Source: Torreya grandis (lineage: Eukaryota > Streptophyta > Pinopsida > Cupressales > Taxaceae). From it: a stretch of 64,000 bases of DNA. Positions 10,623 through 21,417 of the stretch are shown here, piece after piece (the stretch's first letter is position 1; each line of letters starts with the position of its first letter). The stretch covers positions 4,453,501 to 4,517,500 of the forward strand of contig JARHVA010000122.1 of assembly GCA_037957365.1 (NCBI GenBank), written 5' to 3'. The notes under the pieces are model-generated. The model was given only the letters and a program-made list of their open reading frames with translations. It was not told the DNA's origin and did no database searches. The position numbers and the translations under genes are program-made.

Positions 10623-11957
10623 ATGGCAGAAGAAAGTAAGCTAAAAATGGAGAAGTTCAATGGAAAGAACTATCAATTATGGAGGATGCAGATAGAAGAT
10701 TATCTATATCAAAAAGATTTGTACTTACCATTGGGTGGGGTTGCATGCAAGCCCATGGATATGAAGGATGAAGAATGGGAGGTTCTTGATCGAAAGGCTC
10801 TGGGATCTATAAGGTTGAGCCTTGCATCATCTGTGATTTCCAACTTATCATAGGCTAAGACAATGGTAGAGTTGATGGAATCTTTGGCAAATTTATATGA
10901 AAAACCCTCAGCTTCGAATAAGGTATTTCTTATGAAGCAATTATTTAATTTGCAAATGTTGGAAGGTGGATCTGTACATAGTCATCTTAGTGATTTCCAT
11001 GGTTTGGTAAACTAGTTAAATTCAGTCAATATTGTTTTTAATGATGAAATTAAGGCTCTGTTAATCTTATGCTCATTACCTAAAAATTGGGAGAGTTTGG
11101 TAATGGCAGTTAGTAATACTACGTCTGCTTCAAAAATCTTAAAAGTGGATGATGTTGTGAGTGTAATCTTGAATGAAGAAATTCATAGGAAAAGCACAGG
11201 TGAATCATCATGGAATGTTTTGAGTGTTGAAAATAGGGGAAGGCAAAGAGAGAAGATTGAGCAAGGGAAATCAAGGTCAAAGATAGGCAGGAGATCCAAA
11301 TCCAGGTATGGCAGAATAACCTGCTGGAAATGTGGAAAGCAAGGGCATGTAAAGAGAGATTGCTGGGTGAATGAAGATCAGCATGAAGGAAATGAAGAAG
11401 CAGATGTTGCAGAGTTTGTTGCACAAGATGCTTTGGTATGTTCCTTGGATAAAGTAAAATCTTGGGTTTTAGATTCTGGTGCGTCTTTCCATGCATCCTC
11501 AAATAGGGAATTTTTTCATGAATATGTCCAGAGAGACTTTGAAAAAATTTATTTAGAGGATGGTAAGCTCTATCAAATAGTTGGCAAAGGAAAAGTGAAG
11601 CTGAAATTGTAGACGGGCAACACATGGGTGTTGAAGGAGGTCATGAATGTCCCAGTCCTGAAGCAGAATTTGATTTATGTTAGAAAGTTGGGTGATGAGG
11701 GTTGCATAGTAACTCTCACAGTGAACTCTTGGAAAGTTTCCAAGGGTGCACTTGTTATAGAAAGAGGTAAGAAAGTAGGTACGCTTTATCTATATACTTG
11801 TATTATTGATTCTCCTTCTAGTTTATCTACTTCAGCTATAGATTCAAAGATGTGGCTTAATAGGCTTGGTCACATGAATAAGAAGGGGATGCATGTTCTT
11901 GAGTCAAAGGGTATGCTTTTGGATTTGAAAAGCATGGATCAAGATTTCTATAAATAA
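10623..11957 (+). pseudogene. Copia gag-protease-pre-integrase pseudogene, copy 2
   Basis: The same protein as copy 1, starting at ATG 10623 (MAEESKLKMEKFNGKNYQLW). Zinc knuckle CWKCGKQGHVKRDC at about 11322-11363, protease WVLDSGASFHA at about 11463-11495, pre-integrase LGHMNKKGMHVL near 11868. It shares amber stops with copy 1 at 10851-10853 and 11610-11612. It also has a private TAG near 11012 where copy 1 has CAG. The frame ends at TAA 11955-11957. The shared stops predate the split of the two interiors; the private ones are later decay. A minus-strand frame at 11119-11625 is a shadow. Confidence 0.9.
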
Positions 11958-12156
11958 AAGAAGAAAGTGGTGTTTCTTAAGAAATCTAATGTTTGTGACA
12001 AGAATAGAAAAGCCTTGATTTTCAAGGAGAAGATGATGGATAGAGATCAGCATAAGGGGCTAAAGAATTCTGAGTAGAGCAAGGTTGATATGGACAAGGG
12101 TTTGATCCAAAAGGAGCTCATGGGTAGAAGTCATCACTCACAAGTAAAACACAGAG

Positions 12157-12349
12157 ACCGACGTCAGTTAGAAAACTGAGGTTGGCATCTAGACAGGGAC
12201 TGACATTGGCTATGTGCAGCCCAACATCAGTGACTTTAAACAAATAAACACTAGCATTGGTTAGGGGGAATCGACGTCGGTAATGAGGCAGTCGCATGGA
12301 ACTATTGTCGGTCAGGTGCAGACTGAGATGTGATCGACATCAGTCACTA
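12157..12349. repeat. Palindrome cluster in copia interior, copy 2
   Basis: This is the equivalent of 8441-8632. accgacgtcagtta at 12157 keeps two CpG steps. Other sites read tcgacgtcggtaa (near 12271) and gatcgacatcagtca (near 12332). Sites that are intact in one copy are often mutated in the other, so comparing the copies gives the ancestral palindrome. Confidence 0.7.
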
Positions 12350-12519
12350 AGATAGATTTTTGTTGGATAGCAAGTTGTCAAGGAGTCTCAAGCGCCCATA
12401 TGGAGGACTGAAAGGGTAAGTAAGCCTCAAATTCATCATTTCCCTTCTTTACACTACTTGTTGCTCACTGATGGTCAAGAAATAGGAAGTTATTAAAGAA
12501 GCAGAGCAAGTAGAATCCA

Positions 12520-13340
12520 ATAAATAGTGGGAGCTTACCATGGATGAGGAATGTGATTCCTTAGAGAAGAACCAAATGGGAGTTTTTTGGTAAAGTTGCC
12601 AGTTGGAAGAAAGCACTGAGAGACGAATGGATTTTCAGGATAAAGAAGAGCGTGAATTGACACGTGAGATGGAAGGCTAGGGTATATGGTCTTGAGTAAG
12701 CTGCAAGACAATGGAGGTTTAACCATTGTGTTTTCTTTACCAAGTTGGATAATATTAGCTACATTATCCTATTACTATATGTTGTGCTTGTTACAGGGTC
12801 ACATATACAGGGAGTTGTTGAACTAAAGGTAAAGTTAGTTCAGAGGTGTGTCATGAGGAATCTGGGAGCAACAAGATTCTTTGGCATGAGTGTGTTCTAG
12901 AGACATAAAAGGTCACAGGTTGATTTTGTCTCTAGATGATTGTGTGAAACTAGTTACCACGTTGATGGTTGGATAGTTCTATGAACAGTCTCTTGATTCA
13001 CATGATGAGGTTGAGTACATGTGTACTAAACCTGAGATTTCCCAAGCAGTGGGAGTTGTCATCAAGTTTGGATCCAATCCAGGAAAGAAGCACTGGAGGG
13101 TAGTTTAGTGGATTCTCAATTATCTGAGAGGGACCAGCAGTAGGTATACATGTTATGCGGGGTCAAGCACTTCTCTACATGGATTTGTAGATGTAGATGT
13201 GGCAGGTGATTTGGATGATAGGAGGTGCACCATAGGATTTTTGGTGGTTGGTCTTCAAGAGTGATCTTGAAGAGGGATACAAAGCTAGGGAACAAACTAG
13301 ATGATGTACAGGTATAGGTACAAGTGCAGCTATTTATCTC
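12520..13340 (+). pseudogene. Copia RT and RNase H remnants, copy 2
   Basis: A near copy of 8800-9622, with the same missing RT middle, the same loss of the active-site aspartates (YVVLV near 12780) and the same RNase H scraps (FGSNPGKKHWRVV near 13070; DVDVAGDLDDRRCTIGF near 13190). Stops and frame changes are scattered throughout. The polypurine tract caagtgggagat at 13341-13352 follows. Confidence 0.73.
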
Positions 13341-13352
13341 CAAGTGGGAGAT

Positions 13353-14229
13353 TGTTAGGTTGTGGAGCTAAAAGCTTCACTGTATGCAAACATGGAGGAG
13401 TTGTTGAGTGTCACAGTCATTGGCATAGGTTAGGCCAACCGACATTGGTCAGTGGTGGATAAGAAGGCAATTGACATCAGTTAAGAGTCGGCCAATGTCG
13501 GTCACCTCCAATTAGATAGGGACTGACGTCGGTCACCTGTAAAGTTCTAGAACTACTCATTGCATGAATGGTTAGTTTGTTGAACCAATTGTTTGCATAT
13601 AAAGACTATTTTGAGTCTTGAGCTACATGTCTAATTATTTTAAATTAGAATTCTAAGTTATTTTTTAGTATGCGATCTATTTATAAACCCATTGGCATGT
13701 ATTGTAATAAGAGCAATAGAGGAAGGCAAGGTAGATCTTTCCAATTGTAAGAATAGGGTGATCTACAAGTTGTTGTAATATTAGGAAGAATTTCTACATG
13801 GTAAGTAAGATCATTTGAGTTGCAGGTTGTTACAAGTTCACGGGAGATCTGCCTGAAGTACTTTTGAGTGCTTGGTACTGGCAGTGTTGTTACTGACTGG
13901 TTGGAGGTGAACAACAATTATGTGTTTGAGTTGTGTGTTGTGACTATTTTTGGTAGGAGAGTGAACTCTTGAGGGAAAGAGATCTATACATCTGAGAGGT
14001 GTGGAAGAGTGTGGCATCTTCATTGTGTTTTCTTTTGGCATGAGTATTAATACAAGATTGTGTATTGTCTCTCATATTCTGTGTCATTTGTGAATTCTAG
14101 TTACTTGTTAATTTTGGTATAATTTTGTGATTAGTTGCTTATACAAGGTAATCATATTGTACTCTTATTGAGGAGTTAGATCCTGACAGTTGGTATTAGA
14201 TCCAGGTTTGTGGTTCTAGATTCCTTACA
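13353..14229 (+). repeat. Copia LTR copy 3 (3' LTR)
   Basis: Starts TGTTAG at 13353 and can be aligned with copies 1 and 2 through ttcctta, ending CA at 14228-14229. The next five bases are CTTGG, identical to those before copy 1. This fixes the LTR at 877 bp and places the perfect tRNA-type primer site of copy 1 (here decayed to TGGTATTAGATCC) inside the LTR. The palindrome cluster lies at about 13420-13545 (gactgacgtcggtca near 13520). Confidence 0.87.
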
Positions 14230-14234
14230 CTTGG
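14230..14234. repeat. Target-site duplication, right side of copia array
   Basis: CTTGG, identical to 5916-5920 and exactly where homology between the LTR copies ends. Confidence 0.75.
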
Positions 14235-16097
14235 TCCTTTGAAATCATTTGGAAAGGAGCTATCACCATCTACTGTCTAGAAAACTCTTCCTTCATGCAC
14301 CCTACAAACTTGGCTTCCAAAAATAGATTAGTTTCTCATGAAAATACATGAGAGGGAGTGGATGACACCTATCAATACCCTTTATGGCCTTAGAGGCATC
14401 GTTCATGCTTTAAAATCAGCTCACATAATGTTTTCCACCCTTGTCACTAGCTTGTCCACTAGGCTAGTTTTGATTAGCTGAGATGAGAGTTCATATTGAG
14501 GAAATTTGGATTTATTATGATGAATTAAATGAATATGTGGAGCTATCAAAAATAATAATATTTCTCCCAAATTTGGTTTCATCTTTAGACTCCTCCTACA
14601 ACTTGAATAAAATAAAATTGGTCAAAAATACCATATTTCTCACCCCATCCATACAATTTTTTACAATAAAAAATCATGGGAGGGAGATTGAGTGAGTCAT
14701 ATAAAAATTTAAATAGGTTTCATGGTCAAAATATTCCATTATAATTCATATCCAATTTTATTTCTCTAGACTGGTCCTTATAAGGGTTTTAGGCCTATTT
14801 AAACACTTAAGGTTCATTCATTAAAAACTGACATTGAAGTTGCCAAAAAATTCCATAAATAGATACATTAATACATTCACCAACATCCTTAAACTCCTTT
14901 TTACTTCATTCAAAGCCTCCAAAAATATGTGAGCATCTGAAACTAGGCTATCGAGCTTGTTTTCCTCTTTTATTGCATGTCTGAGTTGTTTTAAGGTCCA
15001 AAAATGTCTTCATTTGGTTTTATTTTCACTCTAAAATATTTAAAACTTATAAATTCACCCTAAAAACATTTAAAAATTAATTTGAAGGCTCACTAAGATC
15101 AGGAAGTATAAGTGGCTCTTCATTTGGACACTAGGTCTAGCCATGTCCAATACACCTACCTACAAACTTTGCTCAAAATTATTCTTTTAGATGGTTCTTA
15201 TTGTATCATAATATCTAAAAAAAAACTATAGTGAGCATATAAACAAGCATCCATATTTTAGGTTAATCACTCCACACTATAAATGAATATGGTTCTCTAT
15301 TTGGCTTTTAGGCCTTAATGTGTTTGACAAGCCTACTTGAAAACTTTAGTGTCTTAGACCATCTTGTTGGGTATTTATCCTCCCTACCTAGTTTATTATA
15401 TTTATATATGTGTAATAAATATTTTAAAACCTTCATAAAATGTTTATATGTCTCTTGGTTTCACCTTATTACCTATTTCCTAAACCTACCAGTGTTTGTG
15501 TATAAGGGGAAGTACCCCCTATCTGAGATAAAACAAGGAGTACTTACCATATTATCTTAGTCAAAATGATTATTTGAGATCCTTAATCATGTCATGGAGG
15601 TACCATGTAAAACAATTTAGTTCCTAGATATATCATTTACCCTCCCAAACTTGCAAAAAAAAAGATAGACTAGGAAGAAAGCAAACTGTGTAGGGTTTTA
15701 GCATGTGGACTATGTTTTTCTAATTGGAGACCCTCTATTTGATTTATTTTTATTTAAAAGAACATAAATAGGTTTTAATTATTATTATTAATGTATTATA
15801 GTAGCCACTTATACCTCCAACCTCTCATGAACTCCTCATGCACTTGAATTCATAAGACTACTTGTACCAATGCTTGACTAGTTATAGGTTGCAAACAGGG
15901 CCTTATGGGGTCTGAGTAGACTTGTTTCAACATGATTAGAGATTATTAGGTTCAAAAATATCCCAATGGTTATTATAATATGTTATTTTATCATTTCTAA
16001 CTTCTCTTTAACCCCTCACATGTACCCTAAGCTTCAAAACTGAGTCTCTTCCTTAACTGACGAAGAAACCCTATTTCTTGACCCTGCCTATAGGTGG
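14235..16097. other. Intergenic DNA, no gene seen
   Basis: A+T-rich sequence between the copia array and element A. Short reading frames (14483-14695, 15318-15560) show no recognisable protein motif and no partner in the window. It may be old transposon sequence too decayed to name. Confidence 0.45.
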
Positions 16098-16681
16098 TGT
16101 TTCACTAAAATTTGAATCTATTTGATGTTTAACGAGAAATAGAGATGAAAGGTATGGATTATATATTATATATAACCTAGATTGGTTGTGTACCATATCT
16201 ATACAATTTTTAACACTCCTCTTTGGCTGGGGAGGACTACCTGCGAATAAAAAAGTACTACCACCAAAAATATTTGTTAGTAGGTATATAAGTGGGCTGC
16301 CAAGCTATGTGCTTATTCCTGGAAGTCTCAAAATTCCTTAGGGATGATATTCCACTTTTTGAAACAAAATTGTTAATGAATAAAAAAATGAAAGAGAGAG
16401 TAAGAGAGAGATATTTGTACCATTCTTGCAGTTTGAGTGTAGCAGAGAGTGACACAGTGCAGGTAATGTGAGTTGTTGATGCTTTTGGAGGTGGTTGAGG
16501 TAGGATTAGGGAGTTTAGTGTAAATCCATATTCACTGACATTGGTTAAGCTACCGATGTTGGTAAAAAGATATGGCTAATGTCAGTTATATGACTGACAT
16601 TGGTTATGTGATCGATGATCGTAAGGGTAGAAATTCCTAAGGGGTTGTAAGAGAGTTTTCTAAGCTGGGAGGTGGATGTTG
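16098..16681 (-). repeat. Partial 3' LTR of element A
   Basis: From TGTTTCACTAAA at 16098 the sequence follows the right-hand LTR at 54608 block by block: 'gaatctatttgatgttta', 'agtgggctnccaagctatg', 'ccactttttgaaa', 'gtaatgtgagtt', 'gaggtggttgaggtagg'. It follows it to about 16681 and then switches into an inverted copy of itself. The remaining LTR, about 900 bp judging by the other copy, is missing. Confidence 0.8.
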
Positions 16682-16891
16682 GGAAGAGACTTAATCCTCA
16701 TATAATTGACCAACATCCACCTCCCAGCTTAGAAAACTCTCTTACAACCCCTTAGGAATTTCTACCCTTACGATCATCGATCACATAACCAATGTCAGTC
16801 ATATAACTGACATTAGCCATATCTTTTTACCAACATCGGTAGCTTAACCAATGTCAGTGACTATAGATTTACACTAAACTCCCTAATCCTA
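16501..16891. repeat. Near-perfect inverted repeat, 181-bp arms
   Basis: Arm 1 is 16501-16681 and arm 2 is 16711-16891 in reverse complement, with a 29-bp spacer. By eye only two mismatches separate the arms, both near the outer end (about 16527 and 16531). Arm 1 lies in place inside the LTR of element A, so arm 2 is an inverted duplicate. The spacer corresponds to the next LTR bases with a small jump at a gttggg microhomology. A transcript of either strand would fold into a long hairpin. Confidence 0.93.
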
Positions 16892-17646
16892 GAAATGATA
16901 CCCATGACATGGATCAGGAGATAGTTTGGCTTGTTATAGGATGTACCCCCTTCCTTTCCTTGATATAGGAGGGATGATATAGAGGTACCCCTACCCTTGT
17001 CCCAGGTGATAGATGGGCTAGATTTTGAGGAGATACCAGAAGGTCTTAGTGTAGTAGATCCTAGATGCACAGAGGTGTATCTTGCATGGTGGATAGGTTT
17101 TCATCCCATATTTTAAGTTAGGAGGCCACCACTAGATTTATAGGGAGTGATGAGAGAGAGAGAGATGTAGCTATACAGGCATGGGATGCAGTGATATAGG
17201 CACAAGATGTAGTAGTAAGGCTCAAGATGAAGCTCAATCATAGGTATTAGTTTTATATGGATAGGTGGTGACATTACAAGGCTAGGTTAGGGAATTATAA
17301 AGTTAGGTCAGGGTATTATAGGTTCAGGTTACTACATTGACAGAAAAAATAGATAGTTTAATAGCAGCAAGTCAGGCTACTCCTCCTCCTCCACCATAAG
17401 GAACAATACAAGGGCCTTTAGTAGGTGCCATGGGACTACCATAGACTATATCTCTAGCAAGGTAAAATACTGACCTTGATGAGATTGCTTATTATGAGAG
17501 GTCCATCAGGTATTTCTCACATAGTTAGAGATATTCCAAGTTTAGAGAGTAGGAGAGATCAGTGACACATGCCATGAATTTTAGTTCATGAAAATGTAGA
17601 TAGGTGGAGAGTGGTGATGACACTACTTATTCACGAACACGAGTAT

Positions 17647-17649
<3 letters not shown>

Positions 17650-17692
<43 letters not shown>
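17650..17692. repeat. AT dinucleotide microsatellite
   Basis: An uninterrupted run of alternating A and T. Confidence 0.97.
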
Positions 17693-17697
<5 letters not shown>

Positions 17698-18404
17698 TGT
17701 GTTATTTTGAGATGCATTTATTTTGATGGTGATGATGATGTGGATGTTTATATTATGTTAATGTTATTTTAATTTTGATCATGTTAGTTGAGTTAGACTA
17801 GCATTTCCCATATGTGTCATGGTATATGCATAGTTGATTTTTTGGCTTCATCTTAGCATTTTTCCATAATTGTGAAAGTGTATGCTTAAAATGGATAGGT
17901 TGGTTATGTTATTTTATTTCATCATTTTTCCATATTTTTGATGGTGTATGCTTAAAATAAATGGATTTGTCGTGATAGTGCGTGTATAAAGTTTTCATCT
18001 CAGTTTAGAGATCGACATGTGATTGGGATGGGAAATAAAGAGGTAGGATGCTTGTGTATTGGAAAAGACCATAATCATAACATAAATAGGCTTAAGAATA
18101 TGAGCCTCTTTCATTATTTACATCATTTGACCATTTTTTTTGTTAGAAAAACATCGTACTCACCTTGTGTCAAGTGAGTTCAAAGTCCCTTGAAAGAATA
18201 AGAGGGGAAAAGGGTAAAATGAGTGAGAGTGGTTAGGTAGTGTAACCTTCAAAGTGGGGATGATATGCCCCTATTGTGGGTGACCCAAGAGCTAACATAG
18301 GCAAATCTATGACTTAATGTATGTAATCTAATCAATGTGGGAAGCCTACAATGGGATTTTGTTTGTGTTGAGGCCATATGAAGCTGATCAATATGAGAAG
18401 CTTC

Positions 18405-18405
<1 letters not shown>

Positions 18406-18455
<50 letters not shown>
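18406..18455. repeat. TTA trinucleotide microsatellite
   Basis: An uninterrupted run of TTA triplets. On the minus strand it gives a poly-asparagine stretch in a short open frame (18249-18485) that has no other support as a gene. Confidence 0.97.
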
Positions 18456-18951
18456 TACCTTGATAATAAAGCTTGGCCTAGCCATCCTTCAAGGGAGCAG
18501 TCTATGTTGAGAATCATGACCTGAGAGATTATAACTTGTCTACATATCCCATTTCTTTTTTTACTTTTAGTCATGGATAAGACTATAGAGGCTTATGGGT
18601 TTTCCACTTTGAGGGGAAAACCATAACACTTCATAAATTAACTAATTGTGTAGGAATAAGGGGTAAGAGGAAGGTAAATGAATGTAATAGGGTTTCTCAA
18701 GGGACAAGCTCAAGTTAAACACAAGGAGAAGCATCACTTGATTAACAAAAGAATGGTCATAGTTGCAAATCATTTAAAGGCTAAAGTTATAGCTTTCTGT
18801 TGAGAGAAGATAGGAGATAAGTTCTTGAGCCATACTTTTGAGTTATGATGTAGGGTCCAAGCCAATTAGGAGCAAACTTACCCCATTTTCTTTTCTCTAT
18901 GTTCATCACATGTTAATTTTCCTTTAAGATGAGATCTCTGGTATTGAAGTC

Positions 18952-19650
18952 TCACTCCTTGAGGTTTTTGTTATAAGTGCATTTGATACGCTCTTGATAT
19001 ATTTGGAGGTGGTTCAGGGATATGAGATGATGCTCATCAAGCAACTTGAGTTGAGCCAAATGTTCTTGGAAAAATTCATCATTAGTAAGTATGTATTGTA
19101 GAGAGATGCAAAGAGAAGGAATTTGAACCTCAAGAGGAAAAATAGCCTCCATCCCATATACCAAGGAAAAAGGCATAGCACCTGTAGGGTTTTAATGCTA
19201 GTGTGATAAGGCCATAAAGCAAAGGGAATGTGTGTGTGCCAATCCTTGCCAGTATCATTGACTACCTTCATGAGGATTTTGGTCAATGTTTTGTTAGAAG
19301 CCTCTGCTTATCCATTTGCTTATGGATAGTATGGTGATGAGAAGATTAATTTTTTTCCAAAGGTGTCACAAAGATTTTTGATAGTCTTATTTTTGAAAAA
19401 TTTGTCATTATTTGTTATAATTTTATGGGGGACACCAAAATGATAGATGATGTGATGGTTGATAAAGTTAACAATTTTGTCAGCCTTAGTGGAGATGAGA
19501 GGAATAGGCTCGACACACTTGGTGAAGTATTCAATGGTAATAATGATAGAATTGTGATGGAGGGATGAATGAGGGTTAATCTCATTGATTAGACCCAAAC
19601 CCCATTGGTATAAGGGCCAAAATTATTTGGTGAATTTTAATGCATGACTT
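18952..19650 (-). pseudogene. Element A integrase remnant
   Basis: The core reads EYFTKCVEPIPL then FGVPHKIITNNDKFFKN then SSPYYP, as in Ty3/gypsy integrase; the catalytic aspartates of the usual TDYFTKW and TDNG motifs appear as E and N. The C-terminal part continues in shifted frames: DTGKDWHTHIPFALWPYHTS (near 19250-19195), then PFSLVYGMEAIFPLEVQIPS (near 19170-19115) and LYQ-like bases to 18952. Integrase would join the element's DNA to the chromosome; this copy is inactive through frameshifts and lost active-site residues. Confidence 0.85.
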
Positions 19651-20059
19651 GGAATGTGAAGGAGGTTAATGTGCTATTGATATTTGATGCAATACCGAAT
19701 GTAATCACTATAGTTTTGATGGAGTGTTGGCTAATAACATCCAAGTAAAAGGATACACTTGGCAACTACGTGACCATTGAAATGTCCACCACAAATCCCA
19801 TCATAGACTTTGTTAATATTGAAGGGAATCTTAGTACTAGTGAGGCATATAAGGAGGAGATACATAGGATGTCTGTTGATACATAGGAGGGCAATGTTAA
19901 GCAATGCACAATGACATAATTTTTTTAGGAAGAGGGTGAAGAGGGTATGTGTGAATCAAATGAAGCTATTGTGTCAGAAAACTTGTTTGTAGATCGAGGA
20001 ATAGTTTATAAGAAATAGGAGTTAAATGATCCCAATAGTGTATCTACATGATGTTTATA

Positions 20060-20350
20060 TCACTACAAAATTTCATTTTTTCATAGGTAGGAACCATTAA
20101 CCTAATTAACCACTAGTTAAGAGTCACTAAAAATGGTTATTGATTTGATACCTAAGAAGATAACCATTTGAAGCCCTAAGATCAAAGCCTCATATTTAGC
20201 CATATTGTTAGTACATTTAAAATCTAGTTTAAATGATAAAGGCATAAGATCACCATCTAGAGGAATAGGAATGACCCCCATACCCCCACCATGTCAACAT
20301 TTAGACCCATAAAATAATATCATCATTTGATAAGAGATGTCATTAGTAGA
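20060..20350 (-). pseudogene. Element A second (archaeal-type) RNase H remnant
   Basis: On the minus strand: LFYGSKC, a stop, HGGGMGVIPIPL, then LSFKLDFKCTNNMAKYEALI, then a GI...SDS-LV segment. The string CTNNMAEYEAL and the DGS...GGG start are hallmarks of the extra RNase H carried by the Tat group of plant Ty3/gypsy elements, located between the normal RNase H and integrase. The position here, between 20350 and the integrase below 19650, fits. Confidence 0.78.
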
Positions 20351-21412
20351 GAGCATTGTGATGGATTCATTAAGGAACTTAAGGTTTGAAGGTTGGTTGT
20401 CAAGTAAAGGGGTGGCAGCTAACTGGTCAATGATCATTTTCCCCTTGATATACTTTTGTTGAATAAACTCTAAATCAAATTTAGTAAGGAGCATAAGCCA
20501 TCGAGCTACATGTTAGTTGTGATATTATTTGGAATGCAAGTATTTAAGGGAATCAATATCAGTGATGATGTAGGGTTTTTGATTTAAGAGGTAATGGCTA
20601 AGATTGGAGGTTGTAAATACCAACATGAGGCAAATATTTTTAGTATGGGTATATTGAGTTTAATAATCAATAAGTGTGCAACTTATGTAGTAAACCGCTT
20701 GTTTTCGATGGTGATCATCTCGATGTGTAATCATAGCACCCAAAGAATGGTCTATTATATAGATGTAAAGTTATAAAGGTTGATTTTCCTTAGGTGGTAT
20801 AAGAACTGGTGGGGAAAGGAGATACCATTTGAGTGCATCAAAGGCTTCTTGGAAATATATATTCCAATGGAAGGAGACATCTTTTTTGAAGAGATGGTGA
20901 AAGGGTTGGTAATGATCTGACAAATTGGAGATGAAGCAGTGGATTGACTTAAGCTTACCTTGAAAGCTATGGAGTTATTTAATATTAGTATGTGGAAGCA
21001 TTTCTAGTATTGATTGAACATTAGCAAGATCAAATTTAATACCATGGAGAGAAACAATAAAGCCTAAGATCTTACTGGAAAGGACACCAAAGACACATTT
21101 ATTTGAGTTTATTCAAACATTATACTAGAAGAGATGATTGAATATGATTTTGAGAATCATCAAGTGATCTTGGCAAAGTTTAGACTTTCCAAATAAGGCA
21201 TTGACGTAGTCTTCCATAATTTTATGTAGGATATCATGGAATATGTAAGCCATAGCACATTGGTAGGTGTCACCAGCATCCTTTAGACCAAAAGGCATGA
21301 CCTAATAATAGAAATTACCCTATGGGGTAATGAAAATTGTCTTGTGTTGATCCTCGAGAGCAACTAGGATTTGATTATATCCTGAGAATTAATCCATAAG
21401 TGATATCATCTC
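20350..21412 (-). pseudogene. Element A RT and RNase H remnant, 3' part
   Basis: Reading leftward from 21412: HEMISLMD-FSGYNQI, then HKTIFITP-GNFYY, VMPFGLKDAGDTYQCAMAYI, then EDYVNALFGKSK (active site at 21197-21208), NKCVFGVLSSKILGFIVS and FDLEFIQQKYIKGKMIIDQL near 20480-20420. The YVDD active site has become YVNA, so the enzyme is dead. The open stretch breaks off at 21412 inside the RT palm, where element B is inserted; the missing N-terminal side resumes at 47461. Confidence 0.88.
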
Positions 21413-21417
21413 ATGGG
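21413..21417. repeat. Target-site duplication of element B, left
   Basis: ATGGG, repeated at 47456-47460 directly outside the other LTR end. Confidence 0.85.

Larger units (their letters stand above)
5921..14229 (+). mobile_element. Tandem Ty1/copia array with three LTRs and two interiors
   Basis: Three LTRs of equal length (877 bp) alternate with two interiors of nearly equal length (2838 and 2840 bp). The whole block is enclosed by one pair of CTTGG duplications. A single insertion gives two LTRs, so the extra LTR-interior unit most likely arose by unequal recombination between LTRs of sister copies after insertion. The copies differ by a few percent, judged by eye over the gag start. Each interior is short for a copia element: it has gag, protease and a pre-integrase stub, no integrase, and only scraps of RT and RNase H. 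Both copies are dead. Confidence 0.9.
16892..18950. other. Undefined interior next to the 3' LTR of element A
   Basis: No protein family was recognised. 17100-17590 has a purine-rich, weakly coding look on the + strand with CTCCTCCTCCTCCACC near 17384, but stops are frequent. Two blocks near 17855-17900 and 17925-17965 share 'catttttccata' and 'gtgtatgcttaaaat', a loose tandem pair. Part of this should be the 3' non-coding interior of element A. Confidence 0.4.

Noticed and set aside
18249..18485. Minus-strand frame with a poly-asparagine run
   Set aside because: The run is the TTA microsatellite read in frame. The rest has no family match.
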